Below the pieces are notes generated by a model. That model worked only from the letters and a program-made list of their open reading frames with translations. It made no database searches and was not told the origin of the DNA. From Dokdonella sp041395345 (GTDB lineage: Bacteria; Pseudomonadota; Gammaproteobacteria; Xanthomonadales; Rhodanobacteraceae), in assembly GCF_041395345.1 (NCBI RefSeq), contig NZ_JAWLAR010000002.1:186001-250000 (forward strand): 64,000 bases of DNA, written 5' to 3'. Positions 8,499-16,703 of this stretch are shown in pieces. Numbering within the stretch: the stretch's first letter is position 1; every line of letters starts with the position of its first letter. A program made the translations under genes and the position numbers.

Positions 8499-8780
8499 GT
8501 GTACATCCTCCATTGTTCGGACAGCAGCTACTGCACAGGCCATACTGACGATCTCGAGGCGAGGCTGGACTGGCATGTCACCGGCAGGACTCAGTCTTGC
8601 TGCACCTTCAGCCGAAGACTGCTGACAGGTGTCTTCTCGCAAGAATTCCTCACGCGCGAAGACGCACTTGCCGCCGAGCGGAAGATCAAGGGCTGGAGCG
8701 GAAGCAGGAAGGAGGCCATGATTGCGGGTGACTGGCTGGAGGTTTCCAGGCTTGCCAGAGCCCGGTCCGGTGCCGAATGA
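8499..8780 (+). CDS. small GIY-YIG nuclease-like protein, possibly N-terminally truncated
   Basis: A 93-residue ORF beginning at GTG 8499 with VYILHCSDSSYCTGHTDDLE, a divergent GIY-YIG core (Y-I-L ... Y-x-T-G-x-T). It ends with EDALAAERKIKGWSGSRKEA, the usual ARxxEKxIKGW-like segment of UPF0213/YhbQ-type single-domain nucleases. Normal members start a few residues earlier (W-Y-V-Y-I-L), and no good upstream start or ribosome-binding site is present, so it may be truncated or decaying. It abuts the REP-like palindromes immediately upstream. Role unknown. Confidence 0.6.
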   Translation: MYILHCSDSSYCTGHTDDLEARLDWHVTGRTQSCCTFSRRLLTGVFSQEFLTREDALAAERKIKGWSGSRKEAMIAGDWLEVSRLARARSGAE

Positions 8781-8858
8781 AGAAAAAAGACGACTCAAGC
8801 GCAGTTCTTTCGCCCATCCCGGTGCAGACTTTCCATAATCCCGCTGTCGATTGAGCTT

Positions 8859-9950
8859 ATGAAAGGCAGATTTCCTTTACTGATTTTCCTCACCTCCGTG
8901 TCGGTGAGTTCGGCACTGGCCGATTCACCGCCCCGCTTTCCGCCGGGCGCGGTCTGGCATCAGGATATTTCATCCGCGGCGGTGCATCCCAACTCGACAT
9001 CGATGATCAGCACGCTCGGCGGCTGGGGCAATGGCAATCGGTTCCAGATCGACTTCTCGCTGCAGACCTACCCGCAGGCGGCAGCCGGCACTCCGATGCG
9101 GCCGGTCATTGCGCACGCCGGATCCGGCGAATACTACTCGCCGGACTGCGAAGCGCTGCCGACCAGCATGCCGGTCCCTGCCGATGCCGCGTTCGAAGGA
9201 CAGAGCGGGCTCAGCTGCGACAACGACAGCGAAGACTGTCACCTGATTGTCCGCCAGGGCAATGTGCTCTACGAGCTGTATTCCGGCAACCTTTCCAGCG
9301 GCGTGCTCAATGCACGCTGCCTGGTCAAGTGGCAGCTCAACGCCGTGTATCCACCCGAGGGTCGCGGCGAACACTGCACGAGTTCGGATGCGGCCGGATT
9401 TCCGATCGCGCCCTTGCTGGTCAATGCCGATGAAGTGGCTGCCAACATGGGCAATGCCAATTCCGACCTCGGCCATGCCATACGCTTCATCCTGCCGAAT
9501 TCGAGCATGGCCCGGGACACGTCCCTCGGCGGGGTTGGCGGACGCCTGTATGTACGCCCCGCTTCACACGCCGGCGGACCCAGTGGCGCGGTCGGATCCG
9601 TACCCTACGGCGTGCGCATGCGGCTCAAGTCGAATTTCGACATGAGCGGCTATAACGCAGCGGCACAGGTGGTTCTGCGTACCATGCAGCGCTACGGCAT
9701 CGTGCTTGCCGATGGCGGCAACATCGCCCTGACCTTCGAATCCGATCGCTACACCACGGCCAAGTGGAATACCGTCGGTATCAATGCGCATACGTTCTGG
9801 AACGGTGCGAATGGCTCGACGCCGGTGCTGGTCAGTCATTTCGAAGTGATCGACACCGGCCCGCGCATTGCCGAGACCTGGAACTGCGTGCGCAGCACGG
9901 TGACCGTGCCGGACATCATATTCCAGCATGGATTCGAGCAACCGGGCTGA
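8859..9950 (+). CDS. exported protein of unknown function with C-terminal IFQHGFE motif
   Basis: A 363-residue protein with a signal peptide (MKGRFPLLIFLTSVSVSSALA, cleavage near residue 22). The mature part starts with FPPGAVWHQDIS and looks beta-rich, with cysteines that could form disulfides (YYSPDCEALP, SCDNDSEDC, ARCLVKW, EHCTSS). Segments such as ANSDLGHAIRFILPNS and VPYGVRMRLKSNFDMSG recur, from memory, in secreted proteins of Xanthomonadales and related bacteria. No catalytic motif was recognised. The very C-terminus, VPDIIFQHGFEQPG, resembles the end of the large secreted nuclease at 43863-46676 (RIFADSFGGD), which suggests a shared tail. The gene stands alone. Confidence 0.75.
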   Translation: MKGRFPLLIFLTSVSVSSALADSPPRFPPGAVWHQDISSAAVHPNSTSMISTLGGWGNGNRFQIDFSLQTYPQAAAGTPMRPVIAHAGSGEYYSPDCEALPTSMPVPADAAFEGQSGLSCDNDSEDCHLIVRQGNVLYELYSGNLSSGVLNARCLVKWQLNAVYPPEGRGEHCTSSDAAGFPIAPLLVNADEVAANMGNANSDLGHAIRFILPNSSMARDTSLGGVGGRLYVRPASHAGGPSGAVGSVPYGVRMRLKSNFDMSGYNAAAQVVLRTMQRYGIVLADGGNIALTFESDRYTTAKWNTVGINAHTFWNGANGSTPVLVSHFEVIDTGPRIAETWNCVRSTVTVPDIIFQHGFEQPG

Positions 9951-10038
9951 TCCCTGCCCTGGCGAATGCCCGACCGAGAGTGTCCGTCCAGTAGCCGCCC
10001 ACCTATACTGATGCCTTCGCTGTTGAAGGATCACGCCC

Positions 10039-10938
10039 ATGCGCAATGCTGTCTTGCTGCTTCTCGCCCTGATTCTCTGGGTGCCACAGGCGTACTGTTC
10101 CGATGAATACACCCAATCGATCGAACAATGGCGCGCAAGGCGCGACGCTTCGCTGAAGAAGCCCGATGGATGGTTGAGCTACGCGGGCTCCGGCATCGTC
10201 AATCTCGGCAAGAGCACGGTCGGCAGTGCCGAAGACAACGACATCGTGCTGCCCAAGGGTCCGGCGCGTCTCGGCACGTTGACGGTGAACAAGGCGGGCA
10301 CCGCGAAATTCAGCGCCGCGCGCGACAGCGGCGCGCTGATTGACGGCAAGCCGATCAAGGGCAAGGTGGTTCTGAAGGACAAGACGGCCGACGGCAAGCC
10401 CACCCGCATCATGGTCGACGATGCCTGGTTTTATCTGGTGCACATGGAGGACGTGATCGGCTGGCGTTTCCGCGATCCCGATTCGCCCGCCCTGCGCGCG
10501 TACGCAGGAATCGACTATTTCCCGATCGATGCCAGCTGGCGGATCGAAGCCGACTGGATTCCCTACGATCCCGTCCACGAGATCGAGCTGGTCACGATCA
10601 TCAACACGCTGAGCAAGGCCGAGATCCCGGGCAAGGCCGTATTCGAGCGCGAGGGTGTCCGCCATGAGCTGGAGCCGGTACTCGAAGACGACGGCACGCT
10701 GTTCTTCATTTTCACCGACAAGACCAGCGGCAAGGAAACCTACGGCGCAGCCCGGTTCCTCTATTCCGAGCCACCTGCCGACGGCAAGGTCGTGATCGAT
10801 TTCAACAAGGCCTACAACCCGCCGTGTGCGCTGTCCCCGCACGTTGTCTGCCCGACCGCGCCGCCGCAGAATCGCTTGCGCATGCGGGTCGATGCCGGCG
10901 AGAAACTCTACACCTCGAAGGCGAAGCAGGATGCGTGA
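10039..10938 (+). CDS. DUF1684 family exported protein
   Basis: A 299-residue protein with a signal peptide (MRNAVLLLLALILWVPQAYC) and the DUF1684 pattern. An N-terminal FHA-like stretch, LGKSTVGSAEDNDIVLPKGP, is followed by the conserved C-terminal blocks GKETYGAARFLYSE, VVIDFNKAYNPPCALSPH and CPTAPPQNRLRMRVDAGEKLY. Family function is unknown; members are periplasmic or lipid-anchored. The mature N-terminus after YC-S could allow lipidation at Cys20, but the lipobox is poor. No operon partner is evident: the next gene, a 32-residue membrane peptide, begins 93 bp downstream. Confidence 0.85.
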   Translation: MRNAVLLLLALILWVPQAYCSDEYTQSIEQWRARRDASLKKPDGWLSYAGSGIVNLGKSTVGSAEDNDIVLPKGPARLGTLTVNKAGTAKFSAARDSGALIDGKPIKGKVVLKDKTADGKPTRIMVDDAWFYLVHMEDVIGWRFRDPDSPALRAYAGIDYFPIDASWRIEADWIPYDPVHEIELVTIINTLSKAEIPGKAVFEREGVRHELEPVLEDDGTLFFIFTDKTSGKETYGAARFLYSEPPADGKVVIDFNKAYNPPCALSPHVVCPTAPPQNRLRMRVDAGEKLYTSKAKQDA

Positions 10939-11031
10939 ACGCTTCGGCAGGCGTCCGGCATAATTGCGAGGAACCCGTGGATCGCCCTGGCATGACGACT
11001 GGCTCATGCCCGAACTGAAAGGAACAGCAAC

Positions 11032-11130
11032 ATGGTAGTACTCGTCGAAGTGGTGGGCGGCCTGGTCATCGTCGCCCTGATTGTCCGTGGCGCCATGGCC
11101 TTCTATCAGGATTTCACGTCGCGCAAGTAG
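11032..11130 (+). CDS. 32-residue single-helix membrane microprotein
   Basis: ATG at 11032 is preceded by AAGGAA at a good distance. The predicted peptide is MVVLVEVVGGLVIVALIVRG (residues 1-20) followed by AMAFYQDFTSRK. It consists almost entirely of one hydrophobic helix (about 3-26) with a charged C-terminus. It stops 53 bp before the prohibitin-family ATG, so the two may be co-transcribed. No family was recognised. The case for its being real rests on the ribosome-binding site, the clean hydrophobic/charged layout and the position. Confidence 0.5.
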   Translation: MVVLVEVVGGLVIVALIVRGAMAFYQDFTSRK

Positions 11131-11183
11131 GCGGAACCGGTGTGGGCGAACCGTCGCCCGCGCAAATCTCAGGGGAAATCAGC

Positions 11184-12086
11184 ATGAATCGTCCTTCCGC
11201 CTTTGCCGGCAAATCGAACCGTTTCATCTCTGCCAGCGTGCTCGCTGCCGTTGTCGGCCTGCTGCTGCTCACGATCGTGTTCGGCAGCTGGTACACCGTT
11301 GACCAGGGCGAACGCGGGGTCAAGCTGCGCTATGGCGCAATCGTCGGCATCGCCGAGCCCGGCCTAAACTTCAAGGTGCCCTTCGTCGATACGGTCGAAC
11401 ACGTGTCGGTACAGAATCAGACCATCCTCTACGACCGTGTCGAGTCCTACAGCAAGGATCAGCAGCCGGCCACGCTGCGTGTCTCGGTGAGCTATCGCGT
11501 ACCCGAGTCCAGCGTCGAGGAACTCTATTCGCAATACGGCACGATCGAAAAGATGGTCGATCGCCTGGTCAGTCGCAAGCTGCCCGACGAGGTCAAGAAC
11601 GTGTTCGGTCGCTATACGGCCATTTCGGCCATCCAGGATCGCACCCGGCTCGGAATCGATATCAACGAGACCCTGAAGAAATCGGTGGTCGGTCCGGTGA
11701 CCATCGACAGCGTTCAAGTCGAGGACGTCACCTTTTCGGACGCCTACGAGCAGTCCATCGAGAAACGCATGATGGCCGAGGTCGAAATCCAGACCAAGCG
11801 TCAGAATCTGGAAACCGAACGCATCAATGCGGAAATCACCGTGACCCAGGCCAAGGCCCAGGCCGACTCGGCATTGGCCAAGGCGCAAGCCGAAGCCGAG
11901 GCGATTCGCGTCCGAGGTGTCGCTGAAGGCGATGCGATCAAGGCCCGCGGCGAGGCGCTCAAGCAGAATGCCATCCTCATTTCCCTGACCCAGGCCGAGA
12001 AGTGGAACGGCGTGTTGCCCACGACGATGGTGCCGGGCAATGCGGTACCGTTTCTCAACCTGAAACCAAACTCCGGCAACGACTGA
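11184..12086 (+). CDS. prohibitin/SPFH (band 7) family membrane protein
   Basis: A 300-residue protein with one N-terminal transmembrane helix (about 16-37, VLAAVVGLLLLTIVFGSWYTV). It is followed by the SPFH domain start DQGERGVKLRYGAIVGIAEPGLNFKVPFVDTVE and a long coiled coil rich in E, K, A and Q (about 190-270, with ITVTQAKAQADSALAKAQAEAE). This matches bacterial prohibitins related to HflK/HflC and eukaryotic PHB, which form large ring assemblies in the inner membrane and often scaffold or restrain membrane proteases. The frame extends upstream to GTG 11142, but ATG 11184 with AGGGGA just before it is the convincing start. HflC is an alternative name, but there is no hflK or ftsH neighbour. 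Confidence 0.88.
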   Translation: MNRPSAFAGKSNRFISASVLAAVVGLLLLTIVFGSWYTVDQGERGVKLRYGAIVGIAEPGLNFKVPFVDTVEHVSVQNQTILYDRVESYSKDQQPATLRVSVSYRVPESSVEELYSQYGTIEKMVDRLVSRKLPDEVKNVFGRYTAISAIQDRTRLGIDINETLKKSVVGPVTIDSVQVEDVTFSDAYEQSIEKRMMAEVEIQTKRQNLETERINAEITVTQAKAQADSALAKAQAEAEAIRVRGVAEGDAIKARGEALKQNAILISLTQAEKWNGVLPTTMVPGNAVPFLNLKPNSGND

Positions 12087-12127
12087 CGACTCATGCGGGC
12101 ATTGCGTGCCAGGGCGGGATTTGCAAG

Positions 12128-12931
12128 GTGATCGACAAAGAACACCTTGCGGCCCGATCACACGGCTCGACGCGTCTGGCCCGGCTTGCCGGCCTGCTTC
12201 TTGCCATGGTCTTCAGTCCTGCCCTGGCCACTGACGTGCTGGTATTTGCGGCGGCCAGTCTGAAACCCGCGCTCGATACGATTCTCGAAACGCCAGCGGC
12301 GCAGGCGCTGGGCGAGGTCTCGGTGAGTTACGCGGCTACCTCGCAGCTGGCGCGCCAGATCGAACACGCGGCGCCGGCATCGCTTTTCATTTCGGCGGAT
12401 CCGGAGTGGATGGATCATGTCGAACAACGCGGCCACATCGTACCCGGCACGCGCAGCAACCTGCTCAGGAATGCACTGGTGCTGGTCGCGCCGCAATCGA
12501 GCACCCTGGAACTGCGCATCGCGCCAGGTTTCGATCTTGTCGGCGCGCTTGGAAAGGATGGCCGACTGGCGATGGGCGAACCGGACAACGTTCCAGCCGG
12601 ACGCTACGCCAGGGCCGCGCTGGTGTCGCTGGGCGTCTGGGCCAGTGTCGAATCGCGCATCGTGCCTGCCCTGCACGTACGTGCCGCGCTCAACTTCGTC
12701 GCGCGCAACGAGGCGCCACTCGGCATCGTCTACCGTTCCGATGCAGTCTCCGAGCCGAGAGTGCGCGTGATCGGCACGTTTGCCGAAACGACGCATCCAG
12801 CGATCGTCTATCCGGCAGCGCTGCTTGCCGGAGCTGACAATGATGCATCGCGCCGTCTGCTCGCCCTGCTCCATTCGGCGCAGGCAGCGGCGATATTCAC
12901 CCGATACGGTTTCGACGTACCAAGCTCATGA
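12128..12931 (+). CDS. modA: ModA, periplasmic molybdate-binding protein
   Basis: Substrate-binding protein of the molybdate ABC importer. Chosen start GTG 12128, giving 267 residues with a signal peptide (hydrophobic LARLAGLLLAMVFSPALA) before mature TDVLVFAAASLKPALDTIL, the ModA N-terminus whose Ala-Ala-Ser binds oxyanion. Further typical blocks are VSYAATSQLARQIEHAAPA, LFISADPEWMDHVEQRG and MGEPDNVPAGRYARAAL. The end overlaps modB by 4 bp (ATGA), so modABC is one operon. Open frame continues upstream into the prohibitin gene, but that part is not ModA-like. Confidence 0.95.
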   Translation: MIDKEHLAARSHGSTRLARLAGLLLAMVFSPALATDVLVFAAASLKPALDTILETPAAQALGEVSVSYAATSQLARQIEHAAPASLFISADPEWMDHVEQRGHIVPGTRSNLLRNALVLVAPQSSTLELRIAPGFDLVGALGKDGRLAMGEPDNVPAGRYARAALVSLGVWASVESRIVPALHVRAALNFVARNEAPLGIVYRSDAVSEPRVRVIGTFAETTHPAIVYPAALLAGADNDASRRLLALLHSAQAAAIFTRYGFDVPSS

Positions 12932-13620
12932 CGGGCCTGTCTCCTGCCGAATGGAGTGCCCTCGGCCTGAGCCTGCGCGTGGCCCTGATCAGTGTTGCGC
13001 TCTCCCTGCCGTTCGCGCTGGGGCTTGGTTGGCTGCTGTCGCGCAAGCGCTTTCCCGGTCGCCTGCTACTCGAGGCCCTGATGTTCCTGCCGCTCACCCT
13101 GCCGCCCGTTGTCACGGGCTACGCCCTGCTGGTCCTGTTCGGTCGCCACGGCTGGATCGGCGATGCCCTGGCCGAAATCGGCATCGTGTTTGCATTTCGC
13201 TGGACCGGTGCGGTGCTGGCGGCCGCCGTGATGGGATTTCCGCTGCTGGTACTTTCAACGCGCATTGCCTTTGACCAGGTCGACCAGCGCCTCGAACGCG
13301 CCGCGGAAAGCCTGGGGGCAAGTGCATGGCGGCGCTTCGTCACGATTGTCCTGCCGCTGTCGAGCCGCGGCATCATTGCCGGCTGCGTATTGGCATTCGC
13401 GCGCGCATTCGGCGAATTCGGCGCAACCATTACCTTTGTTTCGAGCATTCCGGGCGAAACCCGAACGCTGCCGATCGCCATCTACGAGTTGATGAACCTG
13501 TCGGGCGGCGAGTCCGGCGTGCAGCGGCTGACCATGGTCGCCTTTGTCGTCGCCTTTGGCGCAACAGCCGTGGCTGCCATTCTCGGCGGCGCACTGTGGG
13601 GGCGCCGACGCCGTGATTGA
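12928..13620 (+). CDS. modB: ModB, molybdate ABC transporter permease
   Basis: Inner-membrane permease of 230 residues with about five or six helices. The ABC-permease EAA loop is ESLGASAWRRFVTIVLPLSSRGIIAG (about 128-153), which contacts ModC. MFLPLTLPPVVTGYALL is the typical ModB helix 2-3 segment and GRHGWIGDAL follows. Start ATG 12928 overlaps the modA stop; the 3' end overlaps the modC GTG start by 8 bp. Regulation by ModE could not be shown. Confidence 0.96.
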   Translation: MTGLSPAEWSALGLSLRVALISVALSLPFALGLGWLLSRKRFPGRLLLEALMFLPLTLPPVVTGYALLVLFGRHGWIGDALAEIGIVFAFRWTGAVLAAAVMGFPLLVLSTRIAFDQVDQRLERAAESLGASAWRRFVTIVLPLSSRGIIAGCVLAFARAFGEFGATITFVSSIPGETRTLPIAIYELMNLSGGESGVQRLTMVAFVVAFGATAVAAILGGALWGRRRRD

Positions 13621-14287
13621 AGTCTCCCTTGCGCACGAGCTGCCGGATCTTTCCATTGAGGTCGAATTTGCGTCCCGCTCTCGCTGCCTTGCCCTGTTCG
13701 GCGATTCCGGTGCCGGCAAGACCACGATACTCAATGCCATCGCCGGTCTAGTCGATGTGCAGCGCGGGCGTATCGTGCTTGGCGAGCGTGTCGTGCTGGA
13801 TCGGGCGCAGGGTATCGATATCGCGCCGCGCGATCGCGAGGTCGGCTACGTGTTCCAGGATGGACGCCTGTTTCCGCACTTGAGCGTGCGCGCGAACCTG
13901 ACTTATGGCGCGCGCGCGCGGCAACGCGCCGGCCAGGAGTTCGATCATGTTGTCGAATTGCTGGAACTCGGCGCGTTGCTCGGTCGCCGACCGCCGAATC
14001 TTTCGGGCGGTGAACGCCAGCGCGTCGCGATCGGCCGCGCCCTGATTGCCGAACCGCGGATCCTGCTGCTCGACGAACCGCTGACCGGACTGCACCGCGA
14101 GGCCCGGGTTCAGGTGCTCGAACACCTGCGTCGTCTCAAGCAGGAGCTGCGCGTCAGTACGGTGCTGGTTTCGCATCAGGCCGACGAAGTCCGCGCCCTG
14201 GCCGACGAGGTCGTCCTGCTTCAGGCGGGACGCATGGTCGGGCACATCGACGTCGATGCATTTGCCGGAAGCAGGCTGCCGGGCTGA
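13613..14287 (+). CDS. modC: ModC, molybdate ABC transporter ATPase, short form without TOBE/MOP domain
   Basis: ATPase of the molybdate importer. GTG 13613 is the likely start (224 residues), overlapping modB. Walker A is GDSGAGKTT (about 31), the signature is LSGGERQRVAIGRA, Walker B is ILLLDEPL, and the H-loop is VLVSHQADEV. E. coli ModC is about 350 residues because of a C-terminal MOP/TOBE regulatory domain; here the protein ends soon after the ATPase domain. The D-loop, normally SALD, reads TGLH, replacing the usual aspartate with histidine. Both are oddities, but the frame is intact and the operon complete. Confidence 0.94.
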   Translation: MIEVSLAHELPDLSIEVEFASRSRCLALFGDSGAGKTTILNAIAGLVDVQRGRIVLGERVVLDRAQGIDIAPRDREVGYVFQDGRLFPHLSVRANLTYGARARQRAGQEFDHVVELLELGALLGRRPPNLSGGERQRVAIGRALIAEPRILLLDEPLTGLHREARVQVLEHLRRLKQELRVSTVLVSHQADEVRALADEVVLLQAGRMVGHIDVDAFAGSRLPG

Positions 14288-14385
14288 CAGACCGTGGTGT
14301 GGCGCGGCCCGTCCCGCTGGAGCCTTTTCTGCCTGCGCCCAACACGCTACGCTAGGGATATTCGAACGATCGTTTGAGGAATCCC

Positions 14386-14829
14386 ATGAAACTGCATGCC
14401 CTGCTCCTTGTCGGTATCGCCTCGCTCGTCCTCGTCGCCTGCGGCAGCGGCCCGGTCAAGCGGGTCAGTCCGCCGACCGCCAGCATCCAGGAATTGACCA
14501 TTCAACCGGATGGCAGCTGGAACTTGAAGATCCGGGTGCAGAATTTCAGCAACGTGCCGATGACGTTCAGCGCGATCAGCGCCGGGCTGGAAGTGAATGG
14601 CATCGCGGCTGGACGCGTGGACCGCGCGCTTGCCCTCGACGTACCGGGTGAAAGTGCCGACATTTTTTCGGCAACGCTGAGCCCCACCGCGACAGTGCGC
14701 CCCGGCGACACCGACCTCGCCTACCGGCTGCACGGAAACATCGAAAGCAGCGAGCCGGCCGGCAAGTTCAATTTCGAGCGCAAGAGCCGCCTGTCGCCGA
14801 CACCGGGCCTGCCGGGCACCTGGCGCTGA
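14386..14829 (+). CDS. LEA-type 2 (WHy-like) domain lipoprotein
   Basis: A 147-residue predicted lipoprotein. ATG 14386 has GAGGA 6 bp upstream, followed by a signal peptide ending in lipobox LVAC (Cys about 19). The mature domain (ASIQELTIQPDGSWNLKIRVQNFSNVPMTFSAISAGLEVNGI) has the pattern of LEA14/WHy beta-sandwich proteins, which bind or shield other molecules under stress. No transmembrane segment follows. It lies between modC and an acyl-CoA dehydrogenase gene (51 bp upstream of the latter), with no functional link evident. Confidence 0.7.
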   Translation: MKLHALLLVGIASLVLVACGSGPVKRVSPPTASIQELTIQPDGSWNLKIRVQNFSNVPMTFSAISAGLEVNGIAAGRVDRALALDVPGESADIFSATLSPTATVRPGDTDLAYRLHGNIESSEPAGKFNFERKSRLSPTPGLPGTWR

Positions 14830-14880
14830 ATAAAGCGCACCGCCTGCTGAAAGCACCATACTCCCCATTCAGGAATTGAC

Positions 14881-16671
14881 ATGACCCAGTACACCGCACC
14901 GCTCAAGGACATCCGTTTCGCGCTCAACGAAGTCCTCGGCGCCGAAGCCCTGTTCCAGCGCCTGCCCGGCTTCGAATCCGCCACACCCGACATCGTCGAC
15001 GCCGTGCTTGAGGAAGCCGCCCGCTTTGCCGAGCAGGTCCTGGCGCCGATCAATTTCAGCGCCGACCAGGAAGGCTGCACGCTGGACAAGGCCAGCGCCA
15101 GCGTGCGCACGCCGGAAGGATTCAAGAACGCCTATGCGAAGTATGTGGAGGGCGGCTGGCCGGCCCTGACCATTCCGGCCGAATTCGGCGGCCAGGAACT
15201 TCCCGAGACGATCGGCGTGATCTTCAAGGAACTCATCGATGCGGCCAACATGTCATGGAGCAATTTCCCGATGCTCTCGCATGGCGCGTGCGAGGCACTC
15301 AAGGTACATGGCGAGAAGTGGCAGCAGGACGCGTTCCTGACGCCGATCACCGAAGGCCGCTGGACCGGCACCATGTGTCTCACCGAACCCCAGTGCGGGA
15401 CCGACCTGGGCCTGCTCAAGACGCGCGCCGAGCCCAATGCCGACGGCAGCTATCGCATCAGCGGCACCAAGATCTTCATCACCGCCGGCGAGCACGACCT
15501 GACCGACAACATCGTGCATCTGGTGCTGGCGAGACTGCCCGATGCGCCGCCCGGGGTGAAAGGCATCTCCCTGTTCATCGTGCCGAAGTTCAAGGTCGAC
15601 AAGCAGGGCAAGGTCGGCGAACGCAACACGCTGGCGGTCGGCTCGATCGAGCACAAGATGGGCATCCACGCCTCGGTCACCTGCGTCATGAATTTCGACC
15701 AGGCCGAGGGCTGGCTGATTGGCGGGCCGAACAAGGGGCTCAACGCGATGTTCACCATGATGAACACGGCGCGCATGGCGGTCGGCGTGCAAGGTCTCGG
15801 CCTGATCGAGCGCGGTTACCAGAACTCGCTGGACTACGCGCGCAATCGCCTGCAGATGCGTTCCGCCACCGGACCGAAATTCCCCGACAAGCCGGCCGAC
15901 CCCCTGATCGTGCACGCGGATGTCAGGCGCATGCTGCTGACCCAGAAATCGTTTGCCGAAGGCTGCCGCGTGCTTGCCCTGTACGCCTACATGCAGCACG
16001 ACATTTCCACCCACGCGCCTACCGAAGAAGAGCGCAGGCGCGGCGAGGAACTGGTTTCGTTCCTGACCCCGATCGTCAAGGGCCTGCTGACCGAACTGGC
16101 CCAGGAATCGACCTACGACGCGGTCCAGATCTATGGCGGCCACGGCTTCATCACCGAGACCGGAGTCGAACAGTTTTCGCGCGATGCACGCATCACCACG
16201 CTCTACGAAGGAACCACCCAGATCCAGGCCAACGACCTGCTTGGCCGCAAGATCCTGCATCTGCAGGGCGCCGGCCTCAAGCACTTCCTGGGCGAGATAT
16301 CCGAGTTCTGCCAGACCCACACCAGCAAGCCCGGCATGGGCGAATTCATCGCCCCGCTGGCCATCGTGACCAAGGAGTGGAGCGACCTGACCCAGGAAAT
16401 CGCCAAGAACGCGCACTCGGCCCCCGACGAAGTCGGTGCGGCGGCGGTCGACTATCTTTTCTATTCGGGCTACGTCGCGCTGGCCTATTGCTGGGCGCGC
16501 AGCATTGCCGCGCTGGAGGGATCCGCCCAGACTGAAGAGTTCAAGGAAGCGAAGCGGCACACTGCGCGCTTCTACTTCACTCGCATACTGCCGCGAATCC
16601 ACACCCACGGTGCCGCAATTCGCGCCGGTGCGGATACACTGATGGCCATGCCTGCCGAGCAGTTCGGCTGA
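14881..16671 (+). CDS. long-form acyl-CoA dehydrogenase (DmdC-like, about 600 residues)
   Basis: FAD flavoprotein that introduces the alpha-beta double bond into an acyl-CoA. At 596 residues it is longer than ordinary acyl-CoA dehydrogenases and fits the group with an extra N-terminal segment and a C-terminal Acyl-CoA_dh_C domain (about 470-590), which includes DmdC. Typical blocks are TMCLTEPQCGTDLGLLKTRA (FAD/substrate), ISGTKIFITAGEHDL, MMNTARMAVGVQGLGLIERGYQN and YGGHGFITETGVEQFSRDAR. The catalytic base is the Glu in TTLYEGTTQIQANDLLGRK. ATG 14881 follows AGGAATTG. Chain-length or methylthio specificity cannot be read from the sequence. Confidence 0.9.
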   Translation: MTQYTAPLKDIRFALNEVLGAEALFQRLPGFESATPDIVDAVLEEAARFAEQVLAPINFSADQEGCTLDKASASVRTPEGFKNAYAKYVEGGWPALTIPAEFGGQELPETIGVIFKELIDAANMSWSNFPMLSHGACEALKVHGEKWQQDAFLTPITEGRWTGTMCLTEPQCGTDLGLLKTRAEPNADGSYRISGTKIFITAGEHDLTDNIVHLVLARLPDAPPGVKGISLFIVPKFKVDKQGKVGERNTLAVGSIEHKMGIHASVTCVMNFDQAEGWLIGGPNKGLNAMFTMMNTARMAVGVQGLGLIERGYQNSLDYARNRLQMRSATGPKFPDKPADPLIVHADVRRMLLTQKSFAEGCRVLALYAYMQHDISTHAPTEEERRRGEELVSFLTPIVKGLLTELAQESTYDAVQIYGGHGFITETGVEQFSRDARITTLYEGTTQIQANDLLGRKILHLQGAGLKHFLGEISEFCQTHTSKPGMGEFIAPLAIVTKEWSDLTQEIAKNAHSAPDEVGAAAVDYLFYSGYVALAYCWARSIAALEGSAQTEEFKEAKRHTARFYFTRILPRIHTHGAAIRAGADTLMAMPAEQFG

Positions 16672-16703
16672 TCGTTCAATGACAAACCCCAGGGGATAGT
16701 TAG

